A stretch of 64,000 nucleotides of DNA, taken from contig NZ_SMFU01000007.1 of the NCBI RefSeq assembly GCF_004339595.1, positions 1,424,658-1,488,657 on the forward strand. Reading direction: 5' to 3'. Numbering within the stretch: the first letter of the stretch is position 1; each line of letters opens with the position of its first letter. This document shows positions 1 through 11,084 of this stretch, in pieces. Source of the DNA: Marinobacterium mangrovicola. Its GTDB lineage: Bacteria; Pseudomonadota; Gammaproteobacteria; Pseudomonadales; Balneatricaceae. The notes under the pieces were generated by a model. The model saw only the letters and a program-made list of their open reading frames with translations. It ran no database searches and was not told the origin of the DNA. The translations under genes and the position numbers were made by a program.

Positions 1-196
1 GGCGTTCGAGTACAAACTCACCGCTGGAGTGTTCCTGGCGAGCCCCCTCTTCGGAGACCGTATATTGCTCAAAATCCGCCTGGATACCATCGTGGCGGGT
101 CAAAAGATCGCTGAGTCGATCCACTGCGCTGGCATGCAGTGCGGTACTGATACTGAACAGAGCGCTGATCATCGCGCCCTTGAGATAGGTAGGCAT
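1..196 (-). CDS. lolA: Outer-membrane lipoprotein carrier LolA, N-terminal part
   Basis: Partial gene: the ATG is at 196 and the frame stays open to the window edge, giving the first 65 residues. LolA is the periplasmic chaperone that carries lipoproteins from the LolCDE transporter to LolB. What is visible is a short hydrophobic signal peptide ending near HASA, then the typical start of the mature protein: RLSDLL, then a QADFEQ segment and a GEFVLER strand. It starts 4 nt after the ftsK stop codon, so the two are almost certainly co-transcribed; ftsK-lolA is a common gammaproteobacterial pair. Identity rests on this short segment plus context. Confidence 0.85.
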   Translation of the reverse strand, partial: MPTYLKGAMISALFSISTALHASAVDRLSDLLTRHDGIQADFEQYTVSEEGARQEHSSGEFVLER

Positions 197-200
197 AGCT

Positions 201-2939
201 TTAATCTCTCGGTGGAGGCGGCGCCAGCACTTCGCGCTGGCCGTTGGAACCCGCTTCTGAAATGACACCGGCGGCTTCCATGGATTCAATCATTCGTGCA
301 GCGCGGTTATAGCCGATCTTCAGCTTACGCTGAACCGATGAGATCGAGGCCTTGCGCGTTTCGGTCACAAAGGCCACGGCTTCGTCATACAGAGGGTCTG
401 CCTCATCATCAAACAGATTACCACTGCCACCCGCGCCGTCACCGCCGGGCTCGCTGAGAATTTCATCGATATAGACCGGCTCACCCATCGCCTTCCAGGC
501 TTCAACCGTGCGGTGCACCTCATCATCGCTGACAAAGGCGCCATGCACGCGGTTAGGCAGACTGGTGCCGGCCGGCAGGTAGAGCATGTCACCGTAACCC
601 AGCAGGTTTTCCGCGCCGGACTGATCGAGAATGGTGCGCGAATCGATCTTGGACGACACCTGGAACGCGATACGGGTCGGCACGTTCGCCTTGATCAGGC
701 CGGTAATAACATCCACTGACGGACGCTGGGTCGCCAGGATCAGGTGAATACCGGCCGCCCTCGCCTTCTGGGCGATACGGGCGATCAGCTCTTCCACCTT
801 CTTGCCGACCATCATCATCATGTCGGCAAACTCGTCGACCACAACAACGATGTAGGGCAGGGTTTCCAGGAAAGGCGCAGGTTCAGAGGGGTCCAGCCCC
901 TGCTCCTGCGGATTCCAAAGCGGATCACGCAACGGCTCACCGCGTTCCTGCGCCTTGGCCAATTTCTCGTTGAAACCGGCGATGTTGCGCACTCCCATCT
1001 TCGCCATCAGACGGTAACGACGTTCCATTTCGGCCACACACCAACGCAGACCGCCGGCCGCCTCTTTCATGTCGGTGATAACCGGCGTCAGCAGATGCGG
1101 AATGCCATCGTAGATCGACAGTTCCAACATCTTCGGGTCCACCAGCATCAGCCGCACCTCATCCGGTGTGGCCTTGAACAGCAGACTAAGCAACATCGCA
1201 TTAACGCCAACTGACTTACCGGAACCGGTGGTACCGGCCACGAGCAAGTGCGGCATCTTCGCCAGGTTAGCCACCACCGGATTGCCGGCAATATCGTTAC
1301 CCAGCGCCAGCGTCAGGCGAGAGCTGGCTTCCAGATAGGGCTTAGCGTTAAGTACTTCGCTCAGGCGAACGGTCTGGCGGGTTGAGTTGGGAATCTCAAT
1401 ACCGATAACGGACTTACCCGGAATAACCTCGACCACTCGCACGGCGGCCACCGCCATGGAACGCGCCAGATCACGTGCCAGGTTGGAGATCTTGCTGGCT
1501 TTAACACCCGGCGCGGGTTGAATCTCGAAACGGGTAATCACAGGGCCCGGATTTACCTCTACAACTTCGGCAACCACACCGAAATCTTTCAGCTTGGCCT
1601 CCAGCAGGCGCGAGAAGTCTTCGAGCTCCTCCTCGGTATAACCGTGATCGCTCTGCAGCTCTGGCGGATCAAGCAGATCCAGCGATGGGAGTACCGGCGG
1701 AGCCTTGCGGCTGGTGGTACCGGAGGGCTGATTCCCCGGAGGCTCGTCATCGACCAGTGGCTTATGCGATTCTGACAGCGGTACGATTTTAACGCCCTTG
1801 CGGCTGGCTCCGGCCTGCTGGTCCGCTGCCGGACTTGGCTGCGCAGGTGCTTCCCAGGGCGGCATCTCCTCTGCACTTTCAGGTTGGGGCTGCGGCTCGC
1901 TGAGGGGCTCTGCCGGTTTAGTCTCAGGTGCGGGTTCTGGCTGGACCACTGGTCTTGGCGCAGCTGCTTCGGCGGCCTGAGGCACATCGGGTTCCTCTAT
2001 TTCAGCCGCTTTTCGAGCGCCCGGCACATCGGTTACGACCTCATCAGCCTGACTATCGCGCGCGCTGAGTCCCTCCAATGAGAAGGAAGGTTCAACACGC
2101 TCCCTGTGGACCGGCTGTTCACCGGCAAGAGGCTGGGTGCGCTGCCGGATCGTTGCCTCGGCGCGGGCGTCTGCGCGACTAGGCTGAACCGCAGGACGCT
2201 GCTGCTCTTGGGGGCGCACACTTTGGGGACGCTCACTGTGAGAGTAGGACTTCTTGAAGAGCGGCTCATCTCCCTCCCCCTCTTCTGCAACCTCATCGAA
2301 AGACTCTGTTTTGCGCCGACTCAGCCTCTCGATAATAAACTCCCAGCCGCGGAGCATCGCGCCACCACAGCTTTCCAGCGCCGTTTTCCAGGATACCTCG
2401 GCGTAAAGCGTGAGACCGAAAAGCAGCAGGGTCCAATGCACCACCGAGCTACCTACAATACTTAGCCAGGCTACGGAGAGATCAGACAGGGCCTGACCGA
2501 TCAGGCCACCCGCAGTGAAGGGATAATTGAGACTGCCATTAGAAAGATGCATCGATGCCAGCGCCGATAAACCGATCATCAGTAAAATTGCGCCACTAAG
2601 ACGCAGCATGATGAACGGAATCGCATCGAGCAATCCGGCGCGCCGCTGACGCAGGAAGCGCACAGCCGGCCAGATAAACATGAACGGCAGAAGATAGGCA
2701 CCCACACCCAGCAGTGACACGGCCACATCGGCGATCCAGGCACCAGTCACCCCGGTCAGATTAGAGGCAGTACCCTGGTAGCCCATATGTGACCAACCCG
2801 GGTCCTTGGGGTCGTAACTCAGTATCGCCAACAGCAGAAAAATGTTTAAGCCGATCAGCAGCACCAACCCTGCCTCCTTGGCGACCCGGGCCAGCTGCAA
2901 TCCAAGTGCTGTAGAACTATTGATACGCTTTTCGTTCAA
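201..2939 (-). CDS. ftsK: DNA translocase FtsK
   Basis: 912 aa. Septum-anchored, ATP-driven DNA pump that segregates the chromosome termini and activates XerCD at dif. The N-terminus (about residues 20-180) holds several hydrophobic segments, fitting the four-helix membrane anchor. A Pro/Gln/Glu-rich linker spans about 225-420. The motor follows, with Walker A GTTGSGKS at 569-576 and a Walker B-like [10 protein letters not shown] near 700. The last ~70 residues form the winged-helix gamma domain that reads KOPS sites. The linker is shorter than in E. coli FtsK (1329 aa), as in Pseudomonas-type proteins. Transcription continues into lolA; trxB is divergent. Confidence 0.97.
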   Translation of the reverse strand: MNEKRINSSTALGLQLARVAKEAGLVLLIGLNIFLLLAILSYDPKDPGWSHMGYQGTASNLTGVTGAWIADVAVSLLGVGAYLLPFMFIWPAVRFLRQRRAGLLDAIPFIMLRLSGAILLMIGLSALASMHLSNGSLNYPFTAGGLIGQALSDLSVAWLSIVGSSVVHWTLLLFGLTLYAEVSWKTALESCGGAMLRGWEFIIERLSRRKTESFDEVAEEGEGDEPLFKKSYSHSERPQSVRPQEQQRPAVQPSRADARAEATIRQRTQPLAGEQPVHRERVEPSFSLEGLSARDSQADEVVTDVPGARKAAEIEEPDVPQAAEAAAPRPVVQPEPAPETKPAEPLSEPQPQPESAEEMPPWEAPAQPSPAADQQAGASRKGVKIVPLSESHKPLVDDEPPGNQPSGTTSRKAPPVLPSLDLLDPPELQSDHGYTEEELEDFSRLLEAKLKDFGVVAEVVEVNPGPVITRFEIQPAPGVKASKISNLARDLARSMAVAAVRVVEVIPGKSVIGIEIPNSTRQTVRLSEVLNAKPYLEASSRLTLALGNDIAGNPVVANLAKMPHLLVAGTTGSGKSVGVNAMLLSLLFKATPDEVRLMLVDPKMLELSIYDGIPHLLTPVITDMKEAAGGLRWCVAEMERRYRLMAKMGVRNIAGFNEKLAKAQERGEPLRDPLWNPQEQGLDPSEPAPFLETLPYIVVVVDEFADMMMMVGKKVEELIARIAQKARAAGIHLILATQRPSVDVITGLIKANVPTRIAFQVSSKIDSRTILDQSGAENLLGYGDMLYLPAGTSLPNRVHGAFVSDDEVHRTVEAWKAMGEPVYIDEILSEPGGDGAGGSGNLFDDEADPLYDEAVAFVTETRKASISSVQRKLKIGYNRAARMIESMEAAGVISEAGSNGQREVLAPPPPRD

Positions 2940-3031
2940 GCTTTTATCCTTAACGCGTTACCCTGCAGTAAAGGGTGAAAAATACCATACTTAGGAGGTC
3001 GACGCCGAGCCTTAGGCCTGTGACCTTAAAT

Positions 3032-3045
3032 GGACAATATTGTCC
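3032..3045. promoter_or_regulatory. Perfect 14-bp palindrome in the ftsK/trxB intergenic region
   Basis: GGACAATATTGTCC is fully self-complementary and lies 106 bp before the trxB ATG and 92 bp before the ftsK start. It sits in the only non-coding gap between these divergent genes, so it could be an operator for either. I do not recognise it as a known consensus (not LexA, Fur or the OxyR spacing). Confidence 0.4.
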
Positions 3046-3133
3046 TGGAGCGGTAAATTCCCCGCCATTCGAGCGTCTTGTTTTTGTTGCGCGGCGCCCC
3101 CAAATCTACGATCACTACATTCACTCTTTATAA

Positions 3134-4108
<975 letters not shown>

Positions 4109-4154
4109 ATACCTCATCAGTAATACCTGAGCAGTAAACAGGAGAGGCGCATCG

Positions 4155-4871
4155 ATGATCCCCTGGCTTCACCCGACGCGCCATGAGTTTCCGCCGGTCG
4201 ATCAGGCACTGGAGTCCCCCAACGGACTCCTGGCCGCCGGCGGCGACCTCTCCCCTCATCGAATTCTCAATGCCTACCGAAACGGCATTTTCCCCTGGTA
4301 CAACGCCGACGAACCGATTCTCTGGTGGAGCCCTAATCCACGCTGCGTATTGTTCCCGGAAGAGATCCACATCTCCCGCAGCCTGCGAAAAAAAATCCGT
4401 CGCGGCGAATTCAAGGTCACATTCGACCATTCCTTTGCCCAGGTCATAGACGCCTGCGCGGCGCCACGCCAATATTCCGAAGACACCTGGATCGGCCGGG
4501 ACATAAAGAACGCCTATATCAGCCTGCATCGCATGGGTATTGCCCACTCCGTCGAGGTTTGGGAAAGCGAGGAGCTGGTTGGCGGTCTATATGGCCTTGC
4601 GATGGGAAAGATTTTCTTTGGCGAGTCAATGTTCAGCCGGCGTACGGATGCTTCCAAGATCGGTTTTGCCCATCTGGTCGAACATCTTAAAAACTGGGGC
4701 TATGATTTGATTGACTGCCAGGTTTACAACGACCACCTTGCCAGTCTAGGAGCCCGGGAGATTCCACGCGAAGAGTTCATCCTTCTGCTCAACAAGCTAC
4801 TTGAGCCCGGAACTCCGCATGAGTGGAACGCCACCCAGATCTATCAGAATAAAGGCGGCGAACATGAGTGA
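4155..4871 (+). CDS. aat: Leucyl/phenylalanyl-tRNA--protein transferase
   Basis: 238 aa. Transfers Leu or Phe from aminoacyl-tRNA to proteins starting with Lys or Arg, creating N-degrons read by ClpS/ClpAP. The N-terminal block runs from FPPVDQAL through GLLAAGGDLS to NGIFPWY and WWSPNPR, all hallmarks of the family, followed by the GNAT-like core (GGLYGLAMGKIFFGESMFS). Its 3' end overlaps the start of bpt by 8 nt, so both arms of the N-end rule tagging system are translationally coupled. Confidence 0.97.
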   Translation: MIPWLHPTRHEFPPVDQALESPNGLLAAGGDLSPHRILNAYRNGIFPWYNADEPILWWSPNPRCVLFPEEIHISRSLRKKIRRGEFKVTFDHSFAQVIDACAAPRQYSEDTWIGRDIKNAYISLHRMGIAHSVEVWESEELVGGLYGLAMGKIFFGESMFSRRTDASKIGFAHLVEHLKNWGYDLIDCQVYNDHLASLGAREIPREEFILLLNKLLEPGTPHEWNATQIYQNKGGEHE

Positions 4872-5571
4872 CCTGCAAACTTTGCGCTTCTACGCAACAC
4901 CACCGCACGATTGCAGCTATCTGCCGGGGCGCAAGGCAAAAACTCTTTTTGTAGACCCGCAGGCCGAGGTAAATGGCCCGCTTTACAGCGAACTCAGCGA
5001 CCTGGGATTTCGCCGCAGCGGCTCACATATCTATCGTCCTCACTGCGACAACTGTAACGCCTGCGTCTCGGTGCGCATTCCGGTGCGTAAATTCAGCCCT
5101 ACGAAAACTCAACGCCGCATCTGGCGGCGCAATGCAGACCTGAAAGTGGTGTCCGTCGCGCCCCAACTCACCATCGAATATTACCGGCTTTACGATCGCT
5201 ACATTACCGAGCGCCATGCCGATGGCGACATGTTCCCCCCCTCCCCCAGCCAATTCATGAGTTTTCTTGTCGAGGGAGACCAGCCCAGCAGTTTCTATGA
5301 ATTCCGCGATCCGGATGATCACTTGGTGGCTATCGCCGTGACCGACGAACTGGAACAGGGACTTTCTGCGCTCTACACCTTCTTCGACCCTGACGAAGAA
5401 CGTCGCAGCCTCGGCACTTACGGCATACTTTGGCAGATTGAGGCCGCCAAAAACGCGGGCCTCGATTACCTCTACCTGGGCTATTGGGTCAGGGATTGCC
5501 GGAAAATGAGCTACAAGACCGCCTACAAACCTCTGGATATGCTGGTCGCGGACCAGTGGATCCGTCTCTAA
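4864..5571 (+). CDS. bpt: Aspartate/glutamate leucyltransferase (bacterial Ate/Bpt)
   Basis: 235 aa from the ATG at 4864 (MSDLQTLRFY); the frame is open further upstream inside aat, but the conserved N-terminus begins here. Transfers Leu to N-terminal Asp or Glu, making secondary destabilising residues into ClpS substrates. The Cys-rich N-terminal block (HDCSYLPG, then CDNCNACVSVRIPV) and the C-terminal GYWVRDCRKMSYK motif are typical of ATE/Bpt enzymes. The ATG lies within the last codons of aat. The next gene, infA, is 129 bp away and probably has its own promoter too. Confidence 0.95.
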   Translation: MSDLQTLRFYATPPHDCSYLPGRKAKTLFVDPQAEVNGPLYSELSDLGFRRSGSHIYRPHCDNCNACVSVRIPVRKFSPTKTQRRIWRRNADLKVVSVAPQLTIEYYRLYDRYITERHADGDMFPPSPSQFMSFLVEGDQPSSFYEFRDPDDHLVAIAVTDELEQGLSALYTFFDPDEERRSLGTYGILWQIEAAKNAGLDYLYLGYWVRDCRKMSYKTAYKPLDMLVADQWIRL

Positions 5572-5700
5572 ACGACCTCTTAAGGCAGGCTAAAACTGCA
5601 AATCTCTTTGATATAACAGAGGGATTCAGGCAAAATAATGCGCTTTCCGACCGGCGCGTATCCAGCCGGGTACAAAAAACAGCCCAGAGGTACCGATTGA

Positions 5701-5919
<219 letters not shown>

Positions 5920-5956
5920 TTCACGAGCGCAATAAACGAAACGGTGAGCAGCGCCT

Positions 5957-8215
5957 CTACGCTGCCACCGCGGCCACCTCAAGCTCAATCTCCCCACTAT
6001 CGCCGACGCGGATATCTACTTCACCGCCACCATCGGCCAGATCCCCGAACAGAATCATCTCAGCCAGCGGCTTCTTGATTTTCTCCTGTATCAGGCGTTG
6101 CATCGGGCGAGCCCCCATCTGCTCATCGTAGCCATGCTCGGCAAGCCAGGCGCGGGCATCCTCGTCCACATTCAACACAACACGCTTCTCATCCAGCTGC
6201 GCCTGCAGCTCGGTGAGGAACTTGTCGACAACACCCTTGACGATATCGGTGCTGAGCGGCTTGAACTGGATAATGGAATCCAGGCGGTTGCGGAACTCCG
6301 GCGTGAACAGACGCTTGATCGCTTCCATTCCGTCGGTGCTGTGATCCTGGTGCGTGAAACCAATGGAGGGCCGGCTCATCTGCTCGGCTCCGGCGTTGGT
6401 AGTCATCACCAGAATAACGTTGCGGAAGTCCGCCTTGCGACCGTTGTTGTCGGTCAGCGTGCCGTTGTCCATTACCTGCAGCAGCAGGTTAAAGACTTCC
6501 GGGTGCGCCTTCTCGATCTCATCAAGCAGCAACACACAGTGCGGCGACTTGGTGATCGCTTCGGTCAGCAAACCACCCTGATCGAAACCGACGTAGCCCG
6601 GAGGCGCACCGATCAGACGGGATACGGTATGCCGCTCCATGTACTCGGACATATCGAACCGAACCAGCTCGATACCCAGGACACGCGCCAGCTGAGAAGT
6701 CACCTCGGTCTTACCAACACCGGTCGGACCTGCAAACAGGAACGAACCCACTGGCTTATTGGGTGCCTTAAGGCCTGCACGGGACAGTTTGATCGCCGCA
6801 GAAAGCGTACCGATCGCCTCGTCCTGACCCAGAACCACCATCTTGAGGTTCGGCTCCAGCTTGGCAAGCTGCTCTTTGTCCGAGACAGTGACACTCTTCG
6901 GCGGAATCCGCGCAATCTTGGCGACAACGGTTTCGACTTCGGCCACATCGACAACGCTCTTACGCTTGTCTTCCGGCAACAGACGCTGATAGGCGCCCGC
7001 TTCGTCGATCACATCAATCGCCTTGTCCGGCATGTGTTTGTCGTTAATGTAACGATCAGCCAGCTCGGCAGCAGCCTGCAGCGCTTCATCGGTGTACTCA
7101 AGCTCGTGGTGCTCCTCGAAGCGGGACTTGAGACCGCGCAGAATCTGGTAGGTATCCTGTACGCTCGGCTCAAGCACATCGACCTTCTGGAAACGCCGTG
7201 CCAGAGCACGATCCTTCTCGAAGATGCCACGGAACTCCTGGAAGGTCGTTGAACCTATGCAACGGATTTCACCAGAGCTAAGCAACGGCTTGAGCAGGTT
7301 GGACGCATCCATGGAACCACCGGAGGCGGCGCCGGCACCAATAATGGTGTGGATCTCATCGATAAACAGAATGGCGTGCGGCTGCTTCTTGATCTCGGCC
7401 AGCAGGCCTTTTAGGCGTTTTTCAAAGTCACCGCGGTACTTGGTACCCGCCAGCAACGCACCGAGATCCAGGGAGTAGACCACGCTTTTAGAGATGATCT
7501 CGGGAACCTTGTCCTCGATAATCAGCTTGGCCAGACCTTCCGCGATAGCGGTTTTACCGACGCCTGCCTCACCCACCAGCAGCGGGTTGTTCTTGCGACG
7601 ACGGGAAAGAATCTGCACCACACGCTCCACTTCGGAGTCGCGCCCCACCAGCGGGTCGATCAGCCCAAGAGCCGCCTGCTGGTTAAGGTTCACGGCAAAC
7701 TGACTGAGCTGACTTTTACCAGCTTCAGCACCCTCTTCACTTTCGGTAACCGAGTCGTTTTCCTGACTCTCCTGCTCACCGACCTTGGAGATGCCGTGGG
7801 AGATAAAGTTAACCACGTCGATCCGTTCTATGCCCTGCTGCTGCAGCACGTAGGCCGCGTGGCTCTCCTGCTCGCTGTAGATAGCGACCAGCACGTTAGC
7901 GCCACTGACCTCCGATTTGCCGGAAGACTGGACATGGAAGACCGCCCGCTGAAGTACACGCTGAAAGCCCAGTGTTGGCTGGGTTTCCAGGTTGGGCACA
8001 TTCTGGGGTAACAGTGGAGTGGTCTCATCAATGAATACGGACAACTGCTGACGCAGTCTTTCGAAGTCCGCGCCGCAGGCGAGCAGAACTTCCGCCGCCT
8101 GGCGGTTATCCAGCAGCGCGAGCAACAGATGTTCGACTGTCATAAATTCATGATGCTTGTCCCTGGCGGATTTAAATGCCGCACTGAGGGTTTCTTCAAG
8201 CTCGCGATTCAACAT
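5957..8215 (-). CDS. clpA: ATP-dependent Clp protease ATP-binding subunit ClpA
   Basis: 752 aa. AAA+ unfoldase that feeds N-degron and other substrates into ClpP. The N-terminal Clp_N double repeat covers about residues 1-145. The first AAA domain has Walker A GEAGVGKT near 211-218, and the second has GPTGVGKT near 493-500. An IGF loop (PSIGFTHQD, about 615-623), the ClpP-docking tripeptide, follows. The D2-small domain closes the protein. clpS lies 15 bp upstream on the same strand, the conserved clpS-clpA operon. The ClpP partner is encoded elsewhere in this window (25.9 kb). Confidence 0.98.
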   Translation of the reverse strand: MLNRELEETLSAAFKSARDKHHEFMTVEHLLLALLDNRQAAEVLLACGADFERLRQQLSVFIDETTPLLPQNVPNLETQPTLGFQRVLQRAVFHVQSSGKSEVSGANVLVAIYSEQESHAAYVLQQQGIERIDVVNFISHGISKVGEQESQENDSVTESEEGAEAGKSQLSQFAVNLNQQAALGLIDPLVGRDSEVERVVQILSRRRKNNPLLVGEAGVGKTAIAEGLAKLIIEDKVPEIISKSVVYSLDLGALLAGTKYRGDFEKRLKGLLAEIKKQPHAILFIDEIHTIIGAGAASGGSMDASNLLKPLLSSGEIRCIGSTTFQEFRGIFEKDRALARRFQKVDVLEPSVQDTYQILRGLKSRFEEHHELEYTDEALQAAAELADRYINDKHMPDKAIDVIDEAGAYQRLLPEDKRKSVVDVAEVETVVAKIARIPPKSVTVSDKEQLAKLEPNLKMVVLGQDEAIGTLSAAIKLSRAGLKAPNKPVGSFLFAGPTGVGKTEVTSQLARVLGIELVRFDMSEYMERHTVSRLIGAPPGYVGFDQGGLLTEAITKSPHCVLLLDEIEKAHPEVFNLLLQVMDNGTLTDNNGRKADFRNVILVMTTNAGAEQMSRPSIGFTHQDHSTDGMEAIKRLFTPEFRNRLDSIIQFKPLSTDIVKGVVDKFLTELQAQLDEKRVVLNVDEDARAWLAEHGYDEQMGARPMQRLIQEKIKKPLAEMILFGDLADGGGEVDIRVGDSGEIELEVAAVAA

Positions 8216-8230
8216 GGCTGCAGCCTCCTG

Positions 8231-8593
8231 TCAGACCGACTCTACTTCACAAAGCAGCGGATGCTTGTTCTCACGTGAATATTGATTCACCTGAGCCGCT
8301 TTGGTTTCAGCAACATCCTTGGTAAAAACGCCACACACCCCCTTCCCTTGAGTATGGACCGACAACATTACCTGTGTCGCCTTTTCCTGATTCATATTGA
8401 AAAAAATCATCAGAACTTCAACCACAAAATCCATGGGGGTGTAGTCATCGTTCATCAACACCACGCGGTACATCGGTGGTTTTTTCAGTTCCGGCTTGGC
8501 CTTTTCCGTGGCGATCGAGCCGCCGTGACCGTCATAATGCTCGCCATCGGAGTCCTCCGCCATCCCCTTGATACTGTTCCTATAAAACGACAT
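8231..8593 (-). CDS. clpS: ClpS adaptor for N-degron recognition
   Basis: 120 aa from the ATG at 8593; a shorter version starts at 8563 (MAEDSD, 110 aa). Neither has a strong Shine-Dalgarno at ideal spacing, so the start is uncertain. ClpS binds bulky hydrophobic N-termini and delivers them to ClpA. The core motif [14 protein letters not shown] lies in the middle and the C-terminal [14 protein letters not shown] strand matches the family. The N-terminal extension is acidic and Gly/His-rich. It is co-transcribed with clpA and divergent from cspD. Confidence 0.95.
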   Translation of the reverse strand: MSFYRNSIKGMAEDSDGEHYDGHGGSIATEKAKPELKKPPMYRVVLMNDDYTPMDFVVEVLMIFFNMNQEKATQVMLSVHTQGKGVCGVFTKDVAETKAAQVNQYSRENKHPLLCEVESV

Positions 8594-8671
8594 AAGCAAC
8601 TGATTTCTTTAACCTTATGTAGGTAGATCTATTTCCTGAACATTGGGTCTAGTGTCGCACTGACCAGATGT

Positions 8672-8836
8672 TATACTGCCGCGAAATGCAGGAGTGTTTC
8701 TCCAGTATCTGCAGTCCCTGCAATGATGTAAAGGAGTACCTTCTACGCCGCGCAGGACGTAGGGGTTCGCAAAGAGTACTGTCCATTGTTTTACATGGAT
8801 GGGGCTTAAGTAGAGCGAAATCAACGGGAGTAGATT
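8672..8836 (+). promoter_or_regulatory. Probable -10 element and long 5' leader of the cold-shock gene
   Basis: TATACT at 8672-8677, preceded by TG at -14/-15-like spacing (extended -10), gives a leader of roughly 150 nt before the cspD ATG at 8837. Long structured leaders are typical of cold-shock mRNAs. A GGGAG ribosome-binding site lies just before the start. The -35 is not clear, so the promoter is a suggestion. Confidence 0.4.
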
Positions 8837-9043
8837 ATGCAAACAGGGAAAGTGAAGTGGTTTAACAATGCCAAAGGTTATGGCTTTATCCTCTCCGAAG
8901 CTTACGAAGAGGAACTGTTTGCCCACTTTTCTGCGATCCTGGCTGAAGGCTATAAAAGCCTGAAGGCAGGGCAGACGGTTCAGTTTGATACCAAGGATGG
9001 CCCCAAAGGCATCCACGCAGTCAACATCCGCACGCTGGACTGA
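8837..9043 (+). CDS. cspD: Cold-shock domain protein, CspD type
   Basis: 68 aa. Single-stranded nucleic-acid-binding OB-fold: RNP1 in KGYGFIL and RNP2-like LFAHFSAI, with the TGKVKWFN start shared by all Csp proteins. The clpS/clpA-divergent position is the classic location of cspD, a stationary-phase inhibitor of replication, and the acidic EAYEEELF segment fits CspD rather than CspA. It is followed by a hairpin terminator. Confidence 0.93.
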   Translation: MQTGKVKWFNNAKGYGFILSEAYEEELFAHFSAILAEGYKSLKAGQTVQFDTKDGPKGIHAVNIRTLD

Positions 9044-9052
9044 ACCAGAACA

Positions 9053-9085
9053 AGACTCCGCACTGTTACACGGAGTTTTGTTTTA
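9053..9085 (+). terminator. Rho-independent terminator after cspD
   Basis: ACTCCG (9055-9060) pairs with CGGAGT (9071-9076) around a 10-nt loop, followed by a T-rich stretch (TTTTGTTTT). Confidence 0.7.
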
Positions 9086-9239
9086 AAGTATCGAGCAGGC
9101 TCGGGATCGCCTACGTCGCCATCTCAGGGGCTCTTACATTCTCATGATCCGAGCCAATTGACGCCACTCCGCTGCCTGTGCACGCCCTGACAAGCAGCCC
9201 GCCGCGCAGATCTCCTTCGTTATAAAGCGCCGGGCGGCT

Positions 9240-9267
9240 TTGACCATCCGTCGCTCCGCTTTAGAAT
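9240..9267 (+). promoter_or_regulatory. Sigma-70-like promoter for rluE
   Basis: TTGACC (9240-9245), a 16-bp spacer, then TAGAAT (9262-9267), 39 bp before the rluE ATG. The rest of the 260-bp gap after cspD shows only an imperfect inverted repeat (GGCTCGGGATC at 9098-9108, GATCCGAGCC at 9146-9155). Confidence 0.55.
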
Positions 9268-9306
9268 GCGCCCTCCTCCATTCGACTCAGAAACCAGACC
9301 GGGGCC

Positions 9307-9951
9307 ATGTCACAGATTCTGTTATTCAATAAACCTTTTCAGGTGCTTAGCCAGTTCACCGACGCTGAAGGCCGTGCCACCCTGGCCGATTTCATCACGG
9401 AGAAGAACTGCTACGCCGCCGGTCGTCTGGATTATGACTCCGAGGGCTTGATGATTTTGACCGCGGATGGCGCACTGCAAAGTCGGATTGCGGATCCGAA
9501 ATTTAAGCTTGAAAAAACCTACTGGGTACAGGTGGATGGAATTATTTCGGATGAAGCGCTGCAGCAGCTACGCCGCGGCGTTGAACTGAAGGATGGTCCA
9601 ACCAAACCGGCCAAAGCAGAACGACTGAACGACCCAGTTGTGTGGGAGCGCCAGCCTCCGATCCGCCAGCGCGCCAACCAACCAACGTCCTGGCTGGAGT
9701 TAAAGATACGCGAAGGCAGAAACCGACAGGTACGTCGCATGACCGCAGCCGTTGGCTTTCCAACCCTGAGACTGATCCGCTATGCCATCGGCAGCTGGAC
9801 ACTGAATGGCCTTCTACCCGGCCAGTACCGACAGGATGAAATCCACCTGCCGGTCAGCACTGCGAAAACCAGCCGGGCCCGCAAGCCGGGCCCCAGAAAC
9901 ACTAACTCCCGGAACGGTCGTTCTCAGAGCCCCAGGCGTCGGCAGCCCTGA
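9307..9951 (+). CDS. rluE: 23S rRNA pseudouridine synthase RluE
   Basis: 214 aa. Makes pseudouridine 2457 in 23S rRNA. It has the RsuA-family core without an S4 domain: FNKP at the start, the catalytic GRLDYDSEGL with Asp42, then RRGVELKDGPTKPAKAE, EGRNRQVRRM and the LRLIRYAIG end. The C-terminal ~20 residues are basic and Ser/Arg-rich, outside the conserved fold. The 3' end overlaps the end of convergent moaE by 50 nt. In Pseudomonas this position after cspD is held by icd. Confidence 0.93.
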   Translation: MSQILLFNKPFQVLSQFTDAEGRATLADFITEKNCYAAGRLDYDSEGLMILTADGALQSRIADPKFKLEKTYWVQVDGIISDEALQQLRRGVELKDGPTKPAKAERLNDPVVWERQPPIRQRANQPTSWLELKIREGRNRQVRRMTAAVGFPTLRLIRYAIGSWTLNGLLPGQYRQDEIHLPVSTAKTSRARKPGPRNTNSRNGRSQSPRRRQP

Positions 9952-10381
9952 GGTCAGTTTCTTTCTGGTCGACCCAGTGCCCTTTGCCACCGGCAATCTC
10001 TTTTTTCCAGAACGGCGCATCGCGCTTCAGGTAGTCCATCAGAAACTGAGCCGCTTCGAACGCTTCACGGCGATGCGCGCTGGTCACACCGACAAACACG
10101 ATCTCATCGCCGGGCTCCATGCGCCCGACACGATGTCGTACAACAATATTGCCCAGCGACCAGCGCTCACGTGCCTGCTCAACGATCCGTTGGAGGCTGC
10201 GCTCGGTCATACCCGGGTAGTGTTCAAGCTCCAGCGCCTGCAGCGAGCCATCAGCGAAATCACGCACCAGGCCGGAAAAAGTCACTACAGCTCCATACTC
10301 GGTGACACCCTGGCGCAACATCTGGTTGAAGGCAGAGAGATCGAAATCCGCCTGCTGTACCCCTATATCGTTTAACTGCAC
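9902..10381 (-). CDS. moaE: Molybdopterin synthase catalytic subunit MoaE
   Basis: 159 aa from a GTG at 10381 preceded by GGGAG; no better ATG is present. Transfers sulfur from thiocarboxylated MoaD to cyclic pyranopterin to make molybdopterin. Family motifs are GAVVTFSGLVRD, LELEHYPGM, HRVGRMEPGDEIVFV, SAHRREAF and the C-terminal PFWKKE with its active-site lysines. No moaD, moaC or moaA lies nearby, so the gene is separated from its partner. The 3' end overlaps rluE by 50 nt. Confidence 0.95.
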   Translation of the reverse strand: MQLNDIGVQQADFDLSAFNQMLRQGVTEYGAVVTFSGLVRDFADGSLQALELEHYPGMTERSLQRIVEQARERWSLGNIVVRHRVGRMEPGDEIVFVGVTSAHRREAFEAAQFLMDYLKRDAPFWKKEIAGGKGHWVDQKETDLRAADAWGSENDRSGS

Positions 10382-10618
10382 TTACTTCTCCCGCTTTCTC
10401 TCTTGCGATCCTCGAACATAACGAAAACCCAACTGACCGACCGAAACCGTGCCACTGAATCGTTTTCCTCTCTGCACTGGCGGCTATCGACTTATTCGTG
10501 GCCTGCTTTGCTGGTATTATCTGCCGAAAGCGGCGCATTCGAAAACTTTCGCGCGACTCTTAGCCGATAATTTTGCTGCGCCAAACAGTCGTTCCGAGCC
10601 AAAAGCACCTACTTGATC

Positions 10619-11065
10619 ATGCGCTGGACCCCACACGCCACCGTTGCCACCATTACCGAACGCGAAGGTCGCTTCCTCCTTGTCGAAGAACTTTCCGCCG
10701 AGGGTGAGCTGGTAATCAACCAGCCTGCCGGACATCTGGAGGAGAACGAATCCTTCATCGACGCCGCGCGACGAGAGACGTTGGAGGAAACCGGCTGGCA
10801 GGTTGAACCGAGCCATTTTCTTGGTCTCTATGTTTACAAGGCGCCATCCAACGGTGTGACCTACCATCGCGCCTGCTTTATCGCCAATGCCCTGTCCCAT
10901 GATCCGGAGCTGGAGCTCGACAGCGGCATACAGCGTGCGCTTTGGCTTACCCGCGACGAGATCGCCGCACGCAGCGCCATGCTGCGCAGCAAACTGGTGC
11001 TTGAATGCATCGACGACTATCTTGCGGGAACCCGTTATCCGCTTTCGCTGATCCACGAACCTTGA
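10619..11065 (+). CDS. nudJ: Nudix hydrolase NudJ (phosphatase)
   Basis: 148 aa from the ATG at 10619; an in-frame TTG at 10613 is less likely. NudJ-type enzymes hydrolyse HMP-PP, thiamine-PP and nucleoside di/triphosphates. The Nudix box runs from G38 through RETLEET to W60. The N-terminus [12 protein letters not shown] and the end RYPLSLI match the family. It heads nudJ-mnmA-hflD, the same order as in E. coli and Pseudomonas, with 19 bp to mnmA. The 237 bp between moaE and nudJ must hold divergent promoters, but none stands out. Confidence 0.92.
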   Translation: MRWTPHATVATITEREGRFLLVEELSAEGELVINQPAGHLEENESFIDAARRETLEETGWQVEPSHFLGLYVYKAPSNGVTYHRACFIANALSHDPELELDSGIQRALWLTRDEIAARSAMLRSKLVLECIDDYLAGTRYPLSLIHEP

Positions 11066-11084
11066 GAGAAAAGACATCCAATCC

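Noticed and set aside
9542-9802. Short antisense ORF in rluE
   Set aside because: No start signal or family; lies wholly within rluE.
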